A stretch of DNA of 64,000 nucleotides from Nonomuraea sp. PA05 (GCF_008086045.1 NZ_VSEY01000008.1:280471-344470), one strand, 5' to 3'; numbered from the stretch's first letter, positions 34,970 to 44,042 are shown. Translations and numbers: made by a program. The notes: generated by a model not told the origin, from the sequence alone.

Positions 34970-36361
34970 ATGACCCTCTGGACTCCGGATCCCACGTTCT
35001 ATCCATCCCCCAGAGACGCCGCCGGCGCCCCCGCCGAGAAGCTGGCGTACGTCGCCGCGTTCGACCGCAGCTGTGCCCGGCCGGACGCCATCGCCGTCAT
35101 CGACACCGACCCGTCCTCGCCCGCGTACGGCACCGTCGCAGGCTGGACCGACCTGCCCGACACGGGCGACGAGCTGCACCACTTCGGCTGGAACGCGTGC
35201 AGCAGCGCCCTGTGCCCGAACGCGCCGCACCCGCACGTGGAGCGGCGCTACCTGGTCGTGCCCGGCCTGCGCTCCTCGCGCATCCACATCTTCGACACCA
35301 AGGACCGGATCAGCCCCGAGCTGGTCAAGGTGATCGAGCCGGAGACGCTGGCCCGCCGCGCCGGCTACTCGCGCCCGCACACGGTCCACTGCGGCCCCGA
35401 GGGCCTGTACGTGTCCGCGCTCGGCGGCGCCGACGGCAGGGACGGGCCCGGCGGCATCGCGGTGCTCGACCACACCTCGTTCGACGTGCTCGGGCAGTGG
35501 GAGCTGGACCGGGGGCCGCAGTACCTGGCCTACGACTTCTGGTGGCACATCAACCAGGACGTGCTCGTCTCCTCAGAGTGGGGCACGCCGTCGATGATCG
35601 AGGAGGGGCTGGTCGGAGAGCTGCTGCTCGGCCGCAAGTACGGTCACAAACTGCACTTCTGGGACCTGCGCAAGCGAAGCCACGTGCAGGAGGTGGACCT
35701 GGGCGACGAGCACCAGATGCCGCTGGAGCTGCGCCCCGCCCACGACCCGACCCGCCTGTACGGCTTCGCCGGCGTGGTCGTCAGCGTCGAGGACCTGTCG
35801 GCGTCCGTCTGGACCTGGTTCCACGAGAACGGCCGCTGGCAGGCCCGCAAGGTCATCTCCATCCCCGCGGAGCCGGCCGACCCGAGCCGCCTGCCGCCGA
35901 TCCTGCAGCCGTTCGGCGCGGTGCCGCCGCTGGTGAGCGACATCGACCTGTCGGTGGACGACCAGCGCCTGTACGTCTCCTGCTGGGGCACCGGCGAGAT
36001 CAAGCAGTTCGACGTGTCCGACCCGTTCAAGCCGGTCGAGCTGGCCTCGCTGCGGGTGGGCGGCATCGGCCGCGAGGACCCGCACCCCGCCGACCCCTCG
36101 CTCCCGCTCCGCGGCGGGCCGCAGATGGTCGAGGTCAGCCGCGACGGCCGCCGCGTCTACCTGACCAACTCCCTGTACGGCGCCTGGGACGACCAGTTCT
36201 ACCCCGACGGGGTGGGCGCCTGGATGGCCAAGATCGACACGGACTCGTTCACCTTCGACACCCGCTTCTTCCCCCACGGGGACGACTTCCGCGGCCTGCG
36301 CCCCCACCAGGTGCGGCTGCAGGGCGGTGACGCCTCCTCCGACTCCTACTGCTACCCGTGA
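34970..36361 (+). CDS. SBP56 family (selenium-binding protein/methanethiol oxidase)
   Basis: The 463-aa protein matches the SBP56 family over its whole length, with HHFGWNACSS (His70, His71, Cys77), SRIHIFDT, HTVHCGPEGLYVSALGG and a C-terminal RPHQVRLQGGD. Family members include copper-dependent methanethiol oxidases that form formaldehyde, sulfide and peroxide, and human SELENBP1. The second cysteine of the usual CSSC motif is displaced (CSSALC). Its stop overlaps the start of a membrane protein gene by 4 bases, so they work as a pair. Confidence 0.88.
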   Translation: MTLWTPDPTFYPSPRDAAGAPAEKLAYVAAFDRSCARPDAIAVIDTDPSSPAYGTVAGWTDLPDTGDELHHFGWNACSSALCPNAPHPHVERRYLVVPGLRSSRIHIFDTKDRISPELVKVIEPETLARRAGYSRPHTVHCGPEGLYVSALGGADGRDGPGGIAVLDHTSFDVLGQWELDRGPQYLAYDFWWHINQDVLVSSEWGTPSMIEEGLVGELLLGRKYGHKLHFWDLRKRSHVQEVDLGDEHQMPLELRPAHDPTRLYGFAGVVVSVEDLSASVWTWFHENGRWQARKVISIPAEPADPSRLPPILQPFGAVPPLVSDIDLSVDDQRLYVSCWGTGEIKQFDVSDPFKPVELASLRVGGIGREDPHPADPSLPLRGGPQMVEVSRDGRRVYLTNSLYGAWDDQFYPDGVGAWMAKIDTDSFTFDTRFFPHGDDFRGLRPHQVRLQGGDASSDSYCYP

Positions 36362-36957
36362 CGCTCGCCGCCGTGCTCCTGCTCGGCGCCTTCCACGGCC
36401 TCAACCCGGCCATGGGCTGGCTCTTCGCCGTGGCGCGCGGTCTGCAGGAGCGCAGCATGGACCGGCTGCTGCAGTCGATCCCGATGATCGCCCTGGGCCA
36501 CCTCGCCTCGGTGGCCCTGGTCGCCCTGGTCGTGGCGGCCACCGGCTCCCTGGTCACCGGCACCGTGTTGTCGGTCGGCGGCGGGGTGGTGCTGGTGGGG
36601 TTCGGCCTGTGGCGGCTGCTGTCGCGCCGGCACTTCCGGTGGGTGGGGATGCGGCTGTCGCTGTGGCAGCTGGCCTGCTGGTCGTTCCTGATGTCGTCCG
36701 CTCACGGGGCCGGGCTGATGTTGCTGCCGGTCTTCACCGGCATGCGGGCGGAGGGGCACGCCGGTCACGCCGCCTCCGGAGGGCTGGGCGTGGCGGCCCT
36801 GCACACGCTGGCGATGTTCACGGTGGCGGGGGTCATCGCCGTGGTCGTCTACCGGGTCGCGGGGCTGACGGTGCTCCGGCGGGCGTGGTTCAACGTGGAC
36901 CGGATGTGGGCGCTGGCGCTGGTGGCGGCCGGGGCCATCACGTTGATGCAGGTCTGA
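36358..36957 (+). CDS. polytopic membrane protein, possible metal transporter
   Basis: The 199-aa protein has about six hydrophobic helices. The motif FHGLNPAMGW in helix 1 and SSAHGAGLML in the middle resemble the His-containing motifs of RcnA/UreH-type nickel-cobalt or copper-related membrane proteins. A histidine-rich loop GHAGHAASG follows. The GTG start overlaps the SBP56 stop. A role in supplying the metal of that enzyme is inferred. No family is assigned with certainty. Confidence 0.7.
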   Translation: MTLAAVLLLGAFHGLNPAMGWLFAVARGLQERSMDRLLQSIPMIALGHLASVALVALVVAATGSLVTGTVLSVGGGVVLVGFGLWRLLSRRHFRWVGMRLSLWQLACWSFLMSSAHGAGLMLLPVFTGMRAEGHAGHAASGGLGVAALHTLAMFTVAGVIAVVVYRVAGLTVLRRAWFNVDRMWALALVAAGAITLMQV

Positions 36958-36975
36958 ACGGGCAAGATGTGACAT

Positions 36976-39900
36976 GTGCGGATATCGATCCTGGGGCCGA
37001 TGGAGGTCGAAGGGGACGACGGGCCGATCGCGGTCGGCGGCCTCCGGCTGCGCGCGCTCCTGGCGCTCCTCGCGCTCGAAGCGGGCCACACCGTCACGGC
37101 CGAACGGCTGATCGACGCGCTCTGGCCGGACGCCCCTCCCGCCAACGGGCCGAACGCGTTGCAGACGCTGGTCAGGCGGCTGCGGGTGGCGTTGCTGCCG
37201 CATGACGTGGTGGAGAGCAGGCCGGGCGGGTACGCGCTGGCCGTGGCCGAGGACGACGTGGACGCGCTGCGGTTCAGACGCCTGTCGGCCATGGGGGCGG
37301 GGCTGGAGTTGTGGCGCGGCGACGCGCTGGCCGACCTCACCGCCGTCCCTCGGCTGGCCAACGTGGCGGCCACGCTGGAGCAGGAGCGGCTGGCCGCCGT
37401 CGAGACGCGGGCGCGGCAGCGGCTGTCCGCCGGGCTGCCCGTCGATCTGAGCGCCGAGGTGGCGGCGAACCCGCTGCGGGAGCGGCTGTGCGCGCTGGCC
37501 ATGCGGGCGATGGCCGCCGCCGGGCGTCAGGCCGAGGCGCTGGAGCTGTTCGAGCGCACCCGCCGCACGCTCGCCGACGAGCTGGGCGTCGATCCCGGCG
37601 CCGAGCTGCGCGCCGCCCACCTCGCCATCGTGTCGGGGGCCGCCACACCGGGGGCCGCCGCGTCCGGGGCCGTCGTGTCAGGGCCCGCCGCGCCTGGGGC
37701 TGTCGCGCCTGGGGAAGGCGTTTCCGTGCGGCGTCCCGTACGGCACAAGGGCAATGTGCGGGCGCCGAGGACCGGCATCATCGGCCGCGAGGCGGAGCTG
37801 GAGCAGCTTCTCGGCCTGCTCGACAGGGCGGAGCTCGTGACGCTCGTCGGCCCCGGCGGCGCGGGCAAGACGCGGCTGGCCACCGAGGTCGCGCTGCGGA
37901 TGGCGGGCGGCGGGCTCGACGGGGTGTGGATGGTGGAGCTGGCCCCGGTCAGCGAGCCGGGCGACGTGGCGGGGGCCCTGCTGGAGGTGCTCGGCCTGCG
38001 CGAGGACCGGCCGCGCTACCGGGCGGCCGAGGAGGAACCCGTCCGCCACCAGGCGCAGGATCCGGCCGGGCTCGCCTACGGGAGGGCGGCGGATCCCGTC
38101 GCGGTGGCCGTGGAGGCGCTGGCGGGGCGGCGGGCGCTGCTCGTCCTGGACAACTGCGAGCACCTCGTCGGCCCCGCAGCCGAGCTGGCCGAGCGGCTGC
38201 TCACCGAGTGCCCGGCGCTGCGCGTGCTGGCCACCAGCAGGGAGCCGCTGGGCCTGCCCGGCGAGCACCTGGCCCCGGTGCCGCCGCTCGAACCGCCGCC
38301 CGCCGGCGCGGATCCGGCCACGGCGGCGGCGTACCCGTCCGTCAGGCTGCTGGTCGAACGCGCCACCGCCGCGCGCCCGGCGTTCACCCTCGACGAGGGC
38401 AACGCCGATGACGTGGTGGCGCTGTGCCGCAGGCTCGACGGGATGCCGCTGGCGATCGAGCTGGCGGCGGCGCGGCTGCGCACCATGACGCCCCGGCAGC
38501 TCGCCGACCGGCTCGACGACCGGTTCAGGCTGCTGACGGGCGGCAGCAGGACCGCGCTGCCCCGCCAGCAGACGCTCAGGGCGGTGGTCGAGTGGAGCTG
38601 GGACCTGCTGGACGACCAGGAGCGGGTGCTGGCCAGGCGGCTGGGCGTGTTCGCGGGCGGGGCGACGCTGGAGGCGGTGGAGGAGGTGTGCGGCGGCACG
38701 GCGGACGTGCTGGGCGCGCTGGCCGACAAGTCGCTGGTGCAGGTCACGCCCGAGGGCCGCTACGCGATGCTGGAGACCATCCGCGCCTACGCCGCCGAGC
38801 GGCTGGAGGAGGCGGGCGAGGCCGGGGAGTACCGGCGGCGGCACGCCGTGTACCTGCGCGACCTGGTCGAACGGGCCACCCCCGAGCTGCGGACGGCGGC
38901 GCAGATCGAGTGGATCGAGCGGCTGGCGGCCGAGCGCGACGACTTCGCGGCGGCGCTGCGCTGGGCGCTCGACGAGCGGGACGCCGAGCTGGCGCTGCGG
39001 CTGTGCGCGGGGCTGAACTGGTTCTGGTGGATGTGCGGCTACCGGCGGGAGAGCGCCGCCTGGGCCACGCAGGTGCTCGACCTGGTGGGGGAGACGCCGC
39101 CGCCCGGCCTGGCGGGCGCGTACACGGCGTGCGTGTTCGCCTGGGGCGTCGACCGGTTCGGCTCGATCATCAACGACCGGGAGGCGATGCGCGCGCTGTG
39201 GCGGCGGATCGAGGATCTGGTGGACCTCGCGGACCGGGAGGGGCCGGTGCATCCGATGCTCCGGCTGAGCAAGGTCGTCATGGCCTTCGCCGCCGGGCTC
39301 GACGAGCACGCCACCGAGCTGCTCGACTCCTACGTGGCGGGCGACGACCTCTGGCTGGCCAGCTCCGCCCTCATGATCGGCGGCAGGGGCCGCGACGAGG
39401 AGAAGCTGGAGCGGGCGGTCGCCGGGTTCAGGAAGCTGGGGGACCGGTGGGGGCTGACCGAGTCGCTGCTCGGGCTGGCCACCGTCCGGGCCGAGCGGGG
39501 CGCGCCGACCGGCGACCTCATCGCCGAGACCTGGGAGCTCACCAGCCCGTGGGTCAGCGCCGACGAGGCCGTCTCCACGCTGGTCAGGCTGGCGGACCTG
39601 CGCGCCAGGGCCGGTGATCTGGAAGGTGCGGGCCAGGACCTGGCCAGGGCGCGGGCCAGCTTGAACGGCGTGGGTGAGCACCTGCGGGACGGCGTGGGTG
39701 AGCACCGGCGGGACGGCGTGGGCGGTGAGGCGAGCGCGTTCACCCGGATGCAGCTCGGCCAGGCCGAGGCCGGGCACGCCGTCCGCGTCGGCGACCTGGA
39801 GCGCGGGCTGGCGCTGTACCGGGACCTGTTCGAACTGCTGCCGGAGGTCGTGCCGGTCACGCAGTTCGAGGTCGCGCTGAGGACCGCCTACGGCCGCGCG

Positions 39901-40230
39901 CTGCTGTGGAGCGGGGACGTGGAGGGGGCGCTGGCCGAGCACCGCCGGGCGCTGCGGACACTCGGCGAGCTCGTCCCCGACAGGCCGCTGCAGTCGGTGA
40001 CGCTGGCCGGGTTCGGGCTGATCGCGCAGGCCGGGGGCGACCAGGAGCGGGCGGCCGTGCTGTTCGGGGCCGCCTCGGTGGTGGAGCCGGCCGACGGCTC
40101 GCCCGAGACGGCCGAGGGCGTCGAGGCGGCCAGGGCCGCGCTCGGCGCGGAACGGTTCCTGGCCTGCTTCGAGGCGGGCGCCGCGATGGGCATGTCCGAG
40201 GTTTACGCGACGGTGGGCAGCACGACGTAG
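36976..40230 (+). CDS. SARP-STAND (AfsR-like) transcriptional regulator 2
   Basis: The 1084-aa protein has a winged-helix domain (1-90), BTAD (about 97-220), an Ala/Pro/Gly linker (221-250), an ATPase with P-loop VGPGGAGKT (291-299) and a C-terminal TPR-like region. It is organised like the regulator at 21694, and the two are clearly paralogues. A 24-bp direct repeat (39667-39714) inserts two GVGEH-type units into the C-terminal region. The GTG start begins the conserved MRISILGP. Its 3' end overlaps the convergent pseudogene by 28 bases. No biosynthetic genes are adjacent, so its target is unknown. Confidence 0.87.
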   Translation: MRISILGPMEVEGDDGPIAVGGLRLRALLALLALEAGHTVTAERLIDALWPDAPPANGPNALQTLVRRLRVALLPHDVVESRPGGYALAVAEDDVDALRFRRLSAMGAGLELWRGDALADLTAVPRLANVAATLEQERLAAVETRARQRLSAGLPVDLSAEVAANPLRERLCALAMRAMAAAGRQAEALELFERTRRTLADELGVDPGAELRAAHLAIVSGAATPGAAASGAVVSGPAAPGAVAPGEGVSVRRPVRHKGNVRAPRTGIIGREAELEQLLGLLDRAELVTLVGPGGAGKTRLATEVALRMAGGGLDGVWMVELAPVSEPGDVAGALLEVLGLREDRPRYRAAEEEPVRHQAQDPAGLAYGRAADPVAVAVEALAGRRALLVLDNCEHLVGPAAELAERLLTECPALRVLATSREPLGLPGEHLAPVPPLEPPPAGADPATAAAYPSVRLLVERATAARPAFTLDEGNADDVVALCRRLDGMPLAIELAAARLRTMTPRQLADRLDDRFRLLTGGSRTALPRQQTLRAVVEWSWDLLDDQERVLARRLGVFAGGATLEAVEEVCGGTADVLGALADKSLVQVTPEGRYAMLETIRAYAAERLEEAGEAGEYRRRHAVYLRDLVERATPELRTAAQIEWIERLAAERDDFAAALRWALDERDAELALRLCAGLNWFWWMCGYRRESAAWATQVLDLVGETPPPGLAGAYTACVFAWGVDRFGSIINDREAMRALWRRIEDLVDLADREGPVHPMLRLSKVVMAFAAGLDEHATELLDSYVAGDDLWLASSALMIGGRGRDEEKLERAVAGFRKLGDRWGLTESLLGLATVRAERGAPTGDLIAETWELTSPWVSADEAVSTLVRLADLRARAGDLEGAGQDLARARASLNGVGEHLRDGVGEHRRDGVGGEASAFTRMQLGQAEAGHAVRVGDLERGLALYRDLFELLPEVVPVTQFEVALRTAYGRALLWSGDVEGALAEHRRALRTLGELVPDRPLQSVTLAGFGLIAQAGGDQERAAVLFGAASVVEPADGSPETAEGVEAARAALGAERFLACFEAGAAMGMSEVYATVGSTT

Positions 40231-41009
40231 GAGGGGGCGTGCACCGTGGTGGTGCCCTTCTCGGGGTTCCTGGCGAACCGGGGGAAGTTGGCGCCCGCCA
40301 GGTCGATCCTGATCCGGTGACCCGGCAGGAACGCGTTCGAGGTCGCGCCGAGCCGGACTGTCACCAGCCGAGGTGGACGCCGGTCCAGTCGACGGCGTCC
40401 TGGCTCGCCCGCTCCCCGTGGTCGCGGCCGCAGATGTCCCGGTCGTGGGTGAAGTGCGTCCACGGGCCCACGGTCAGCCGCGAGTCGCCATGCAGCAGCG
40501 TGCAGTGCTCGATGGAGGCGTCCAGGAAGTAGTCGTACCCGCCGGTGCTCACCAGCGCGGGCACGTCGATGCGGGAGTGGTCCACGACGCCGTCCCGCCA
40601 GAGCGGGGCGCGGGGGCCGGGGGTGTCCGTCCAGGCCGAGTAGAAGGGGACGAGGTCGGCCAGCAGGGGCTGGTCGGCGAGCGGCAGCCGGTCGAACAGC
40701 TCGCCGAGCCGGGAGGCCGCCGCCAGGTACGCCTGCCTGTCCTCCGGGGTGGCCGTCCCGGGCCTCCCCGCTGATGAACCGGAACTCGCCGTCCGAGTCG
40801 CCGGTGCCGCGCACGTCCCGCGCCACGACCGCGTACCCGGCCGCCACCAGCCGGGGCACGTCCAGGTGGAACCCCGGCCCGGCCAGGCCCCGGCCGTAGG
40901 GGGTGCGCGACAGCAGCACGGGGAAGGGCCCCGGCCCGCCGGGCCGCCACGCGGTCGCGACGAGCCGCACGCCGTCACGGGTGGTCATGGTCTCGGTGGT
41001 CTCGATCAT
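40203..41009 (-). pseudogene. decayed X-Pro dipeptidyl-peptidase/CocE family hydrolase
   Basis: The start is well formed (AGGAGAG before ATG 41009) and the first 85 or so residues (MTTRDGVRLVATAWRPGG, DVRGTGDSDGEFRFISGEAR) match CocE/NonD hydrolases. Near 40760 the homology jumps to another frame, which covers a middle segment (STGGYDYFLD, GPWTHF) and stops at 40361. The C-terminal part (GHRIRIDLAGANFPRFARNP) returns in the first frame. The nucleophile-serine region is missing. Two deletions with frame changes have removed about half of a 530-aa enzyme. It overlaps the ABC permease stop by 4 bases. Confidence 0.82.
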
Positions 41010-41767
41010 CGGACTCTCCTGTTGTAGGCGCGCAGGGCGAGGGGCGTGAAGAGGGCGAGCAGCGCGGCGCTCCAGCCGACGGTGATCCACATGTCGGCCG
41101 CCGCGGCCCCGCCGCCCAGCAGGCCGCGCAGGGCGCCGGCCAGGTGGGAGACCGGGTTGATCCCCATCCACCAGGTCAGCCAGCCCGGCATGTCGGTGGC
41201 GGGCACGAAGGCGCTGCTGCCGAACGTGAGCGGCAGCAGCACGGCCGTGGCCATGCCCTGCATCGAGGTGACCGATTTGGCGATCAGCCCGATCCAGGCC
41301 GAGCCCCAGCTCAGCGCCGTGGTCATGAGCAGCACCAGGCCGATCCCGGCCAGCGCGCGCAGCGGGTCGGTGGTGATGCGGAAGCCGACGGCGTACCCGA
41401 CGGACAGCGACATCGCGACCGTGATCAGCATGGTGAGCAGGTCCGCGATGATCCGGCCGGTCAGCGGCGCGGACCTGGCGATCGGCAGTGTCCTGAACCG
41501 GTCGAAGACGCCGTTGCCGATGTCGGTCGCCAGGTTCATGCCGGTGGTGATCGTGGCCATCAGCGCGACCTGGACGAGCACGCCGGGCAGCATGTACGCC
41601 ACCGCCCCCGCCCGGTCACCGCCGGCCGCGCCGCCGAACAGGTAGACAAAAATGACGATCATGAAGACGGGCTGGAACAGCAGGCCGAGGAGCTGCCCCG
41701 GGCTGTTCCTCAGCGGGATCAGGCTGCGCCAGGCCAGCGTCAGTCCTTGGGAGACAGCAGTGATCAT
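41006..41767 (-). CDS. ABC-2 type permease (DrrB-like)
   Basis: The 253-aa protein has six hydrophobic helices and the ABC-2 pattern GNGVFDRFRTLPIARSAPLTG plus PVSHLAGALRGLL. It forms an exporter with the ATPase encoded just upstream, and their genes overlap by 4 bases. DrrAB-type systems export drugs or lipids. The ATG at 41767 is preceded by GGAGAG. Confidence 0.87.
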   Translation of the reverse strand: MITAVSQGLTLAWRSLIPLRNSPGQLLGLLFQPVFMIVIFVYLFGGAAGGDRAGAVAYMLPGVLVQVALMATITTGMNLATDIGNGVFDRFRTLPIARSAPLTGRIIADLLTMLITVAMSLSVGYAVGFRITTDPLRALAGIGLVLLMTTALSWGSAWIGLIAKSVTSMQGMATAVLLPLTFGSSAFVPATDMPGWLTWWMGINPVSHLAGALRGLLGGGAAAADMWITVGWSAALLALFTPLALRAYNRRVR

Positions 41768-42675
41768 CGGTTCTCTCCTGTGAGGGTGCGGAAGACGTCG
41801 TCCAGAGAGGGCAGCCGCAGGGCGTGCTCGGCGAGCACGATGCCCGCGTCGTCCAGCTTCCGCAGCAGGGCGGGCGGCGCGGCCAGGTCGTGGACCGGCA
41901 GGGTGAGCAGCCCGTCGGCGGCCCGGACGCCGAGGATGCTCCCGGCCTTCTCCAGGTCCTCCGCGTGCAGCGGCCTGACGTCGAGCCGGTGCCCGCCCGC
42001 CAGCGCCTTCAGCTCGGCGGGCGTGCCCGACGCCGCGACCCGGCCCCGGTCGATGACCAGCAGGTCGTCGGCGAACTGGTCGGCCTCCTCCAGGTACTGG
42101 GTGGTCAGCAGCACCGTCACGCCGTCGGCGGTCAGCCCTCTGACCGTGTTCCACAGGTCGCCGCGGGCACGCGGGTCCAGGCCGGTGGTGGGCTCGTCGA
42201 GGAACAGGATCCGCGGCCTGGCGACCAGGCTCACGGCCAGGTCGAGGCGGCGGCGCATGCCGCCCGAGTAACCGCCCGCCGACCGGCCGGCCGCCTCCTC
42301 CAGGCCGAAGCGGGCCAGCAGCTCCGCGGCCCTGGCCCGGGCAGCCGCCCTGGACAGGCCGAGCAGCCGGCCGATCAGCACCAGGTTCTGGGTGCCGGTG
42401 AGCTTCTCGTCCACGGAGGCGTACTGGCCGGTCAGCGAGATGAGCTCGCGGACCTTGCCGGGCTCGCGGGTCACATCGTGCCCGCCGACCAGGGCGCGCC
42501 CCGCGTCGGCGGCGATCAGGGTGGCGAGGATGCGTACGGCGGTGGTCTTGCCCGCGCCGTTCGGGCCCAGGACGCCGAGCACGGTGCCGGTCCTGGCGTT
42601 GAGGTCGATGCCGTCGAGTGCGGCCTTGTCGCCGTACCGCTTGGCGAGCCCTTCTGCTTCGATCGCGTACTTCAT
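41764..42675 (-). CDS. ABC transporter ATPase (DrrA-like)
   Basis: The 303-aa protein has Walker A GPNGAGKTT (37-45), the signature YSGGMRRRLD and Walker B ILFLDEPTTGLDPRAR. The long C-terminal region and the coupled ABC-2 permease match daunorubicin-resistance type exporters. I chose the ATG at 42675. An upstream start at 42705 in the same frame is possible, and neither has a strong ribosome site. Confidence 0.88.
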   Translation of the reverse strand: MKYAIEAEGLAKRYGDKAALDGIDLNARTGTVLGVLGPNGAGKTTAVRILATLIAADAGRALVGGHDVTREPGKVRELISLTGQYASVDEKLTGTQNLVLIGRLLGLSRAAARARAAELLARFGLEEAAGRSAGGYSGGMRRRLDLAVSLVARPRILFLDEPTTGLDPRARGDLWNTVRGLTADGVTVLLTTQYLEEADQFADDLLVIDRGRVAASGTPAELKALAGGHRLDVRPLHAEDLEKAGSILGVRAADGLLTLPVHDLAAPPALLRKLDDAGIVLAEHALRLPSLDDVFRTLTGENR

Positions 42676-42712
42676 GCCAGGAACGGTGCCGGGCCGCCCT
42701 GGCATCGGCCTG

Positions 42713-43183
42713 TCAGGGACCTGTCAGCGGCATCACACGGTGCGGCACCACCGTGGACAGCGTGATGACGGTGGTGCTGCGCCGCACCCCTGGCACGGCC
42801 AGCATCCGGTCGATGACCTGCTGGAGGTGCTCGTGGTCGCGGCCCGCGATCCGGCACAGCACGTCGCCGGGACCGGTCACGATGTAGGCCTCGAGCAGTT
42901 CGGGGATCGCCTCCAGGGTCGCCGAGATGTGCTCGCGGGCCGCCTGCTCGACCTCCAGCGTGGTGAACGCCTGCACCGGGTGGCCGAGCGCGGCGGGGGA
43001 GAGTTCGGGGCCGAAACCGGTGATCACGCCGTCGGCGACCATGCGGTCCAGCCGGGCCTGCACGGTGCCGCGCGCCACCCCCAGCAGGCGGGCGATCTCC
43101 AGCAGGCCGCTGCGCGGGCGTTCGGCGACCAGGCGGAGCAGGTCGCGGTCCAGATCGTCGAGACCGTGGCGGCGTGCTGGCAT
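42713..43183 (-). CDS. Lrp/AsnC family transcriptional regulator
   Basis: The 156-aa protein has an AsnC-type helix-turn-helix (LDRDLLRLVAERPRSGLLEI) and a RAM domain (VTGPGDVLCRIAGRDHEHLQ). The ATG at 43183 has GGGAGA upstream. It is divergent from the nitroreductase gene, and a palindrome of Lrp type lies between them. It may also control the ABC genes directly downstream. Confidence 0.89.
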   Translation of the reverse strand: MPARRHGLDDLDRDLLRLVAERPRSGLLEIARLLGVARGTVQARLDRMVADGVITGFGPELSPAALGHPVQAFTTLEVEQAAREHISATLEAIPELLEAYIVTGPGDVLCRIAGRDHEHLQQVIDRMLAVPGVRRSTTVITLSTVVPHRVMPLTGP

Positions 43184-43208
43184 ATTCGTCTCCCAAAGCG
43201 GGGTTTCA

Positions 43209-43223
43209 CTGCCGGATCGGCAG
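43209..43223. promoter_or_regulatory. palindrome CTGCCGGATCGGCAG in the Lrp/nitroreductase intergenic region
   Basis: Perfect 6-bp arms flank a 3-base centre, 26 bases upstream of the Lrp start. It may be a second regulator site or a hairpin. Confidence 0.35.
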
Positions 43224-43238
43224 CATGCGAGGGGCGCT

Positions 43239-43256
43239 GTTGTCAGATGCGGCAAC
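43239..43256. promoter_or_regulatory. Lrp-type operator candidate
   Basis: GTTGTCAGATGCGGCAAC is symmetrical at outer GTTG/CAAC, inner C/G and central AT, the layout of Lrp/AsnC operators. It overlaps TTGTCA, a likely -35 box of the nitroreductase gene, whose -10 would be GAGACT at 43263-43268. Binding here would control the divergent pair. Confidence 0.45.
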
Positions 43257-43277
43257 CGGGCCGAGACTTCGGATCTT

Positions 43278-43970
43278 ATGGAGCACCAGCACCCCTTCGT
43301 TCCCTATGAGCCGGAGCGCTACGCGCCCGAGGAGATGGTCAGGCGCGGCGAGGAGTTCCACCGGCTGGTGGACCGGCGGCGCAGCGTGCGGCAGTTCAGC
43401 GCGGAGCCGGTCCCGTACCGGTGCGTCGAGCTGGCTGTGCGGGCCGCCGGCACCGCGCCTTCGGGCGCGCATCAGCAGCCGTGGAAGTTCGTGGCGATCG
43501 GCGACGCGGAGACGAAGCGGCGCGTGCGCGAGGCGGCCGAGATCGAGGAGCGGCAGAACTACGAGGGCGGGCGGCTGCCGCCCGAGTGGCGTGCGGCCCT
43601 GGAGCCGATGGAGACCAGCTCGGACAAGGGGTACCTGGAGGTGGCGCCCTGGCTGGTGGTCTGCTTCGCCGAGAAGTACGGCCTGACCCCCGAGGGCGAG
43701 AAGGTCAGGCACTACTACGTCAACGAGAGCGTCGGCATCGCCTGCGGCCTGTTCATCACGGCGCTGCACGTCATGGGTCTGTCCACGCTCACGCACACGC
43801 CGAACCCGATGGCCTTCCTCAGCGAGATCTGCCGCCGCCCGCCCAGCGAGCGGCCCTACATCCTGTTCCCCGTCGGGTACGCGGCCGACGGCGGCGAGGT
43901 GCCCGATCTGGCCAGGAAGCCCCTACAGGAAACCCTGATCCCGATGTCCGTAAATTTGGGCCTTTCCTAG
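43278..43970 (+). CDS. nitroreductase family protein (iodotyrosine-deiodinase-like)
   Basis: The 230-aa flavoprotein has RRSVRQFSAEPVP (FMN phosphate binding), APSGAHQQPWKFV and NESVGIACGLFITALH, the pattern of the BluB/iodotyrosine-deiodinase branch of nitroreductases. It would bind FMN and carry out a reductive reaction on an aromatic or halogenated compound. The ATG at 43278 is very near the predicted transcription start and may be leaderless. The frame is open upstream without support. Confidence 0.85.
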   Translation: MEHQHPFVPYEPERYAPEEMVRRGEEFHRLVDRRRSVRQFSAEPVPYRCVELAVRAAGTAPSGAHQQPWKFVAIGDAETKRRVREAAEIEERQNYEGGRLPPEWRAALEPMETSSDKGYLEVAPWLVVCFAEKYGLTPEGEKVRHYYVNESVGIACGLFITALHVMGLSTLTHTPNPMAFLSEICRRPPSERPYILFPVGYAADGGEVPDLARKPLQETLIPMSVNLGLS

Positions 43971-44042
43971 GTCTGTCAACGTCATCACTCTCAGTTCAGG
44001 CGCGAGTCAGCAACCCCATCCCGAGCGCCTGAGGAGGACGAG

